Shown here: in pieces, positions 53,510 to 53,945 of the stretch
How positions within the stretch are numbered: the first letter of the stretch is position 1
How the letters are laid out: the number at the start of each line of letters is the position of its first letter
Assembly (NCBI RefSeq): GCF_934617235.1
Contig: NZ_CAKTTZ010000012.1
Span: forward strand, 1-53,945
Length of the DNA: 53,945 nucleotides
Direction of reading: 5' to 3'
DNA from: an uncultured Ellagibacter sp.
GTDB taxonomy: Bacteria; Actinomycetota; Coriobacteriia; Coriobacteriales; Eggerthellaceae
Translations under genes and position numbers: made by a program
The notes under the pieces: model-generated
The model's input: only the letters and a program-made list of their open reading frames with translations
Databases searched by the model: none
Told to the model about the DNA's origin: nothing

Positions 53510-53945
53510 ATGAGTTACGTCCAGAGAATTATCGACCAGGTGAAGGCGAAGGACCCCGATCAGCCGGAATTCATCCAGGCCGTCACCGAGGTCATGACCA
53601 CGCTTGAGCCGGTCATCGAGGCTCATCCGGAGTACGAGAAGGCAAAGATCCTCGAGCGCATCGTGGAGCCTGAGCGCATCATCCAATTCCGCGTGCCGTG
53701 GATTGACGACAAAGGCGAGGTCCAGGTCAATCGCGGCTTCCGCGTCGAGTACAACTCCGCAATCGGGCCCTACAAGGGCGGCCTGCGCTTCAACCCCACG
53801 GTTTATCTGGGCATGCTGAAGTTCCTGGGCTTCGAGCAGATCTTCAAGAACGCTCTCACCACGCTGCCGATGGGCGGCGGCAAGGGCGGCTCGGACTTCG
53901 ACCCGAAGGGCAAGTCCAACAACGAGATCATGCGCTTCTGCCAGT
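53510..53945 (+). CDS. gdhA: Glutamate dehydrogenase, N-terminal part (cut by window end)
   Basis: The 145 residues present match the hexameric GdhA family. They include ERIIQFRVPWIDDKGEVQVN, the segment GFRVEYNSAIGPYKGGLRF, and FEQIFKNALTTLPMGGGKGG with the catalytic-region lysines. The enzyme aminates 2-oxoglutarate reversibly. The start is firm: ATG at 53510 with the perfect Shine-Dalgarno GGAGG 4 bases upstream. The coenzyme (NADP or NAD) cannot be told from this part. Confidence 0.95.
   Translation, partial: MSYVQRIIDQVKAKDPDQPEFIQAVTEVMTTLEPVIEAHPEYEKAKILERIVEPERIIQFRVPWIDDKGEVQVNRGFRVEYNSAIGPYKGGLRFNPTVYLGMLKFLGFEQIFKNALTTLPMGGGKGGSDFDPKGKSNNEIMRFCQ

Overview
The window is a densely packed, GC-rich bacterial chromosome segment, and most genes lie on the minus strand. 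WhiA, the rapZ-yvcK-whiA block, SecG, an SLH lipoprotein, Glf and frequent GTG/TTG starts suggest a high-GC Gram-positive. The mix best fits an anaerobic Coriobacteriia (Eggerthellales-like) actinobacterium. This placement is inferred from gene content, not tested. No CRISPR array, insertion sequence or complete prophage was seen.

Layout. Positions 1-7 kb hold tRNA-Pro and the operon ileS-lspA-rluD-hemH-coaBC. At 7-12.1 kb are an ABC exporter half-transporter, degV, dinB and coaX. At 12.1-17.4 kb is a surface-glycan block: a five-module choline kinase/nucleotidyltransferase protein, a GT2 glycosyltransferase and UDP-galactopyranose mutase. At 17.6-21.1 kb pta and ackA face each other with an SLH-domain lipoprotein between them. 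At 21.3-28.5 kb are xseB/xseA, a membrane zinc peptidase, RNase D, a lipid kinase, tRNA-Leu, terC behind a yybP-ykoY-type manganese riboswitch, and an unrecognised membrane protein.

At 28.7-32.4 kb a Sau3AI-like restriction-modification pair (probable GATC) sits between tRNA-Val and two tRNA-Gly genes. At 32.5-45 kb are secG, the glycolytic run gap-pgk-tpiA-gpmI, and whiA, yvcK, rapZ, uvrC and a UvrD-family helicase. At 45-48.7 kb are a DUF2130 protein and an HpaII-like restriction-modification pair (probable CCGG). At 48.9-53.1 kb an LTA-synthase-like sulfatase overlaps a protein fusing a YidC/Oxa1 membrane domain to a TagF-like CDP-glycerol glycerophosphotransferase. The window ends inside gdhA.

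The strongest theme is cell-surface polymer synthesis. Glf and GT2 would supply galactofuranose-type glycan, the Lic-type protein phosphocholine-type decoration, and the YidC-TagF fusion plus sulfatase a glycerophosphate polymer. The second theme is central carbon flow: glycolysis to Pta-AckA. The least expected items are the YidC-TagF fusion, the duplicated winged-helix/nucleotidyltransferase module, a palindromic element shared by two tRNA promoters, and GATC sites bracketing the methyltransferase promoter of the probable GATC system.
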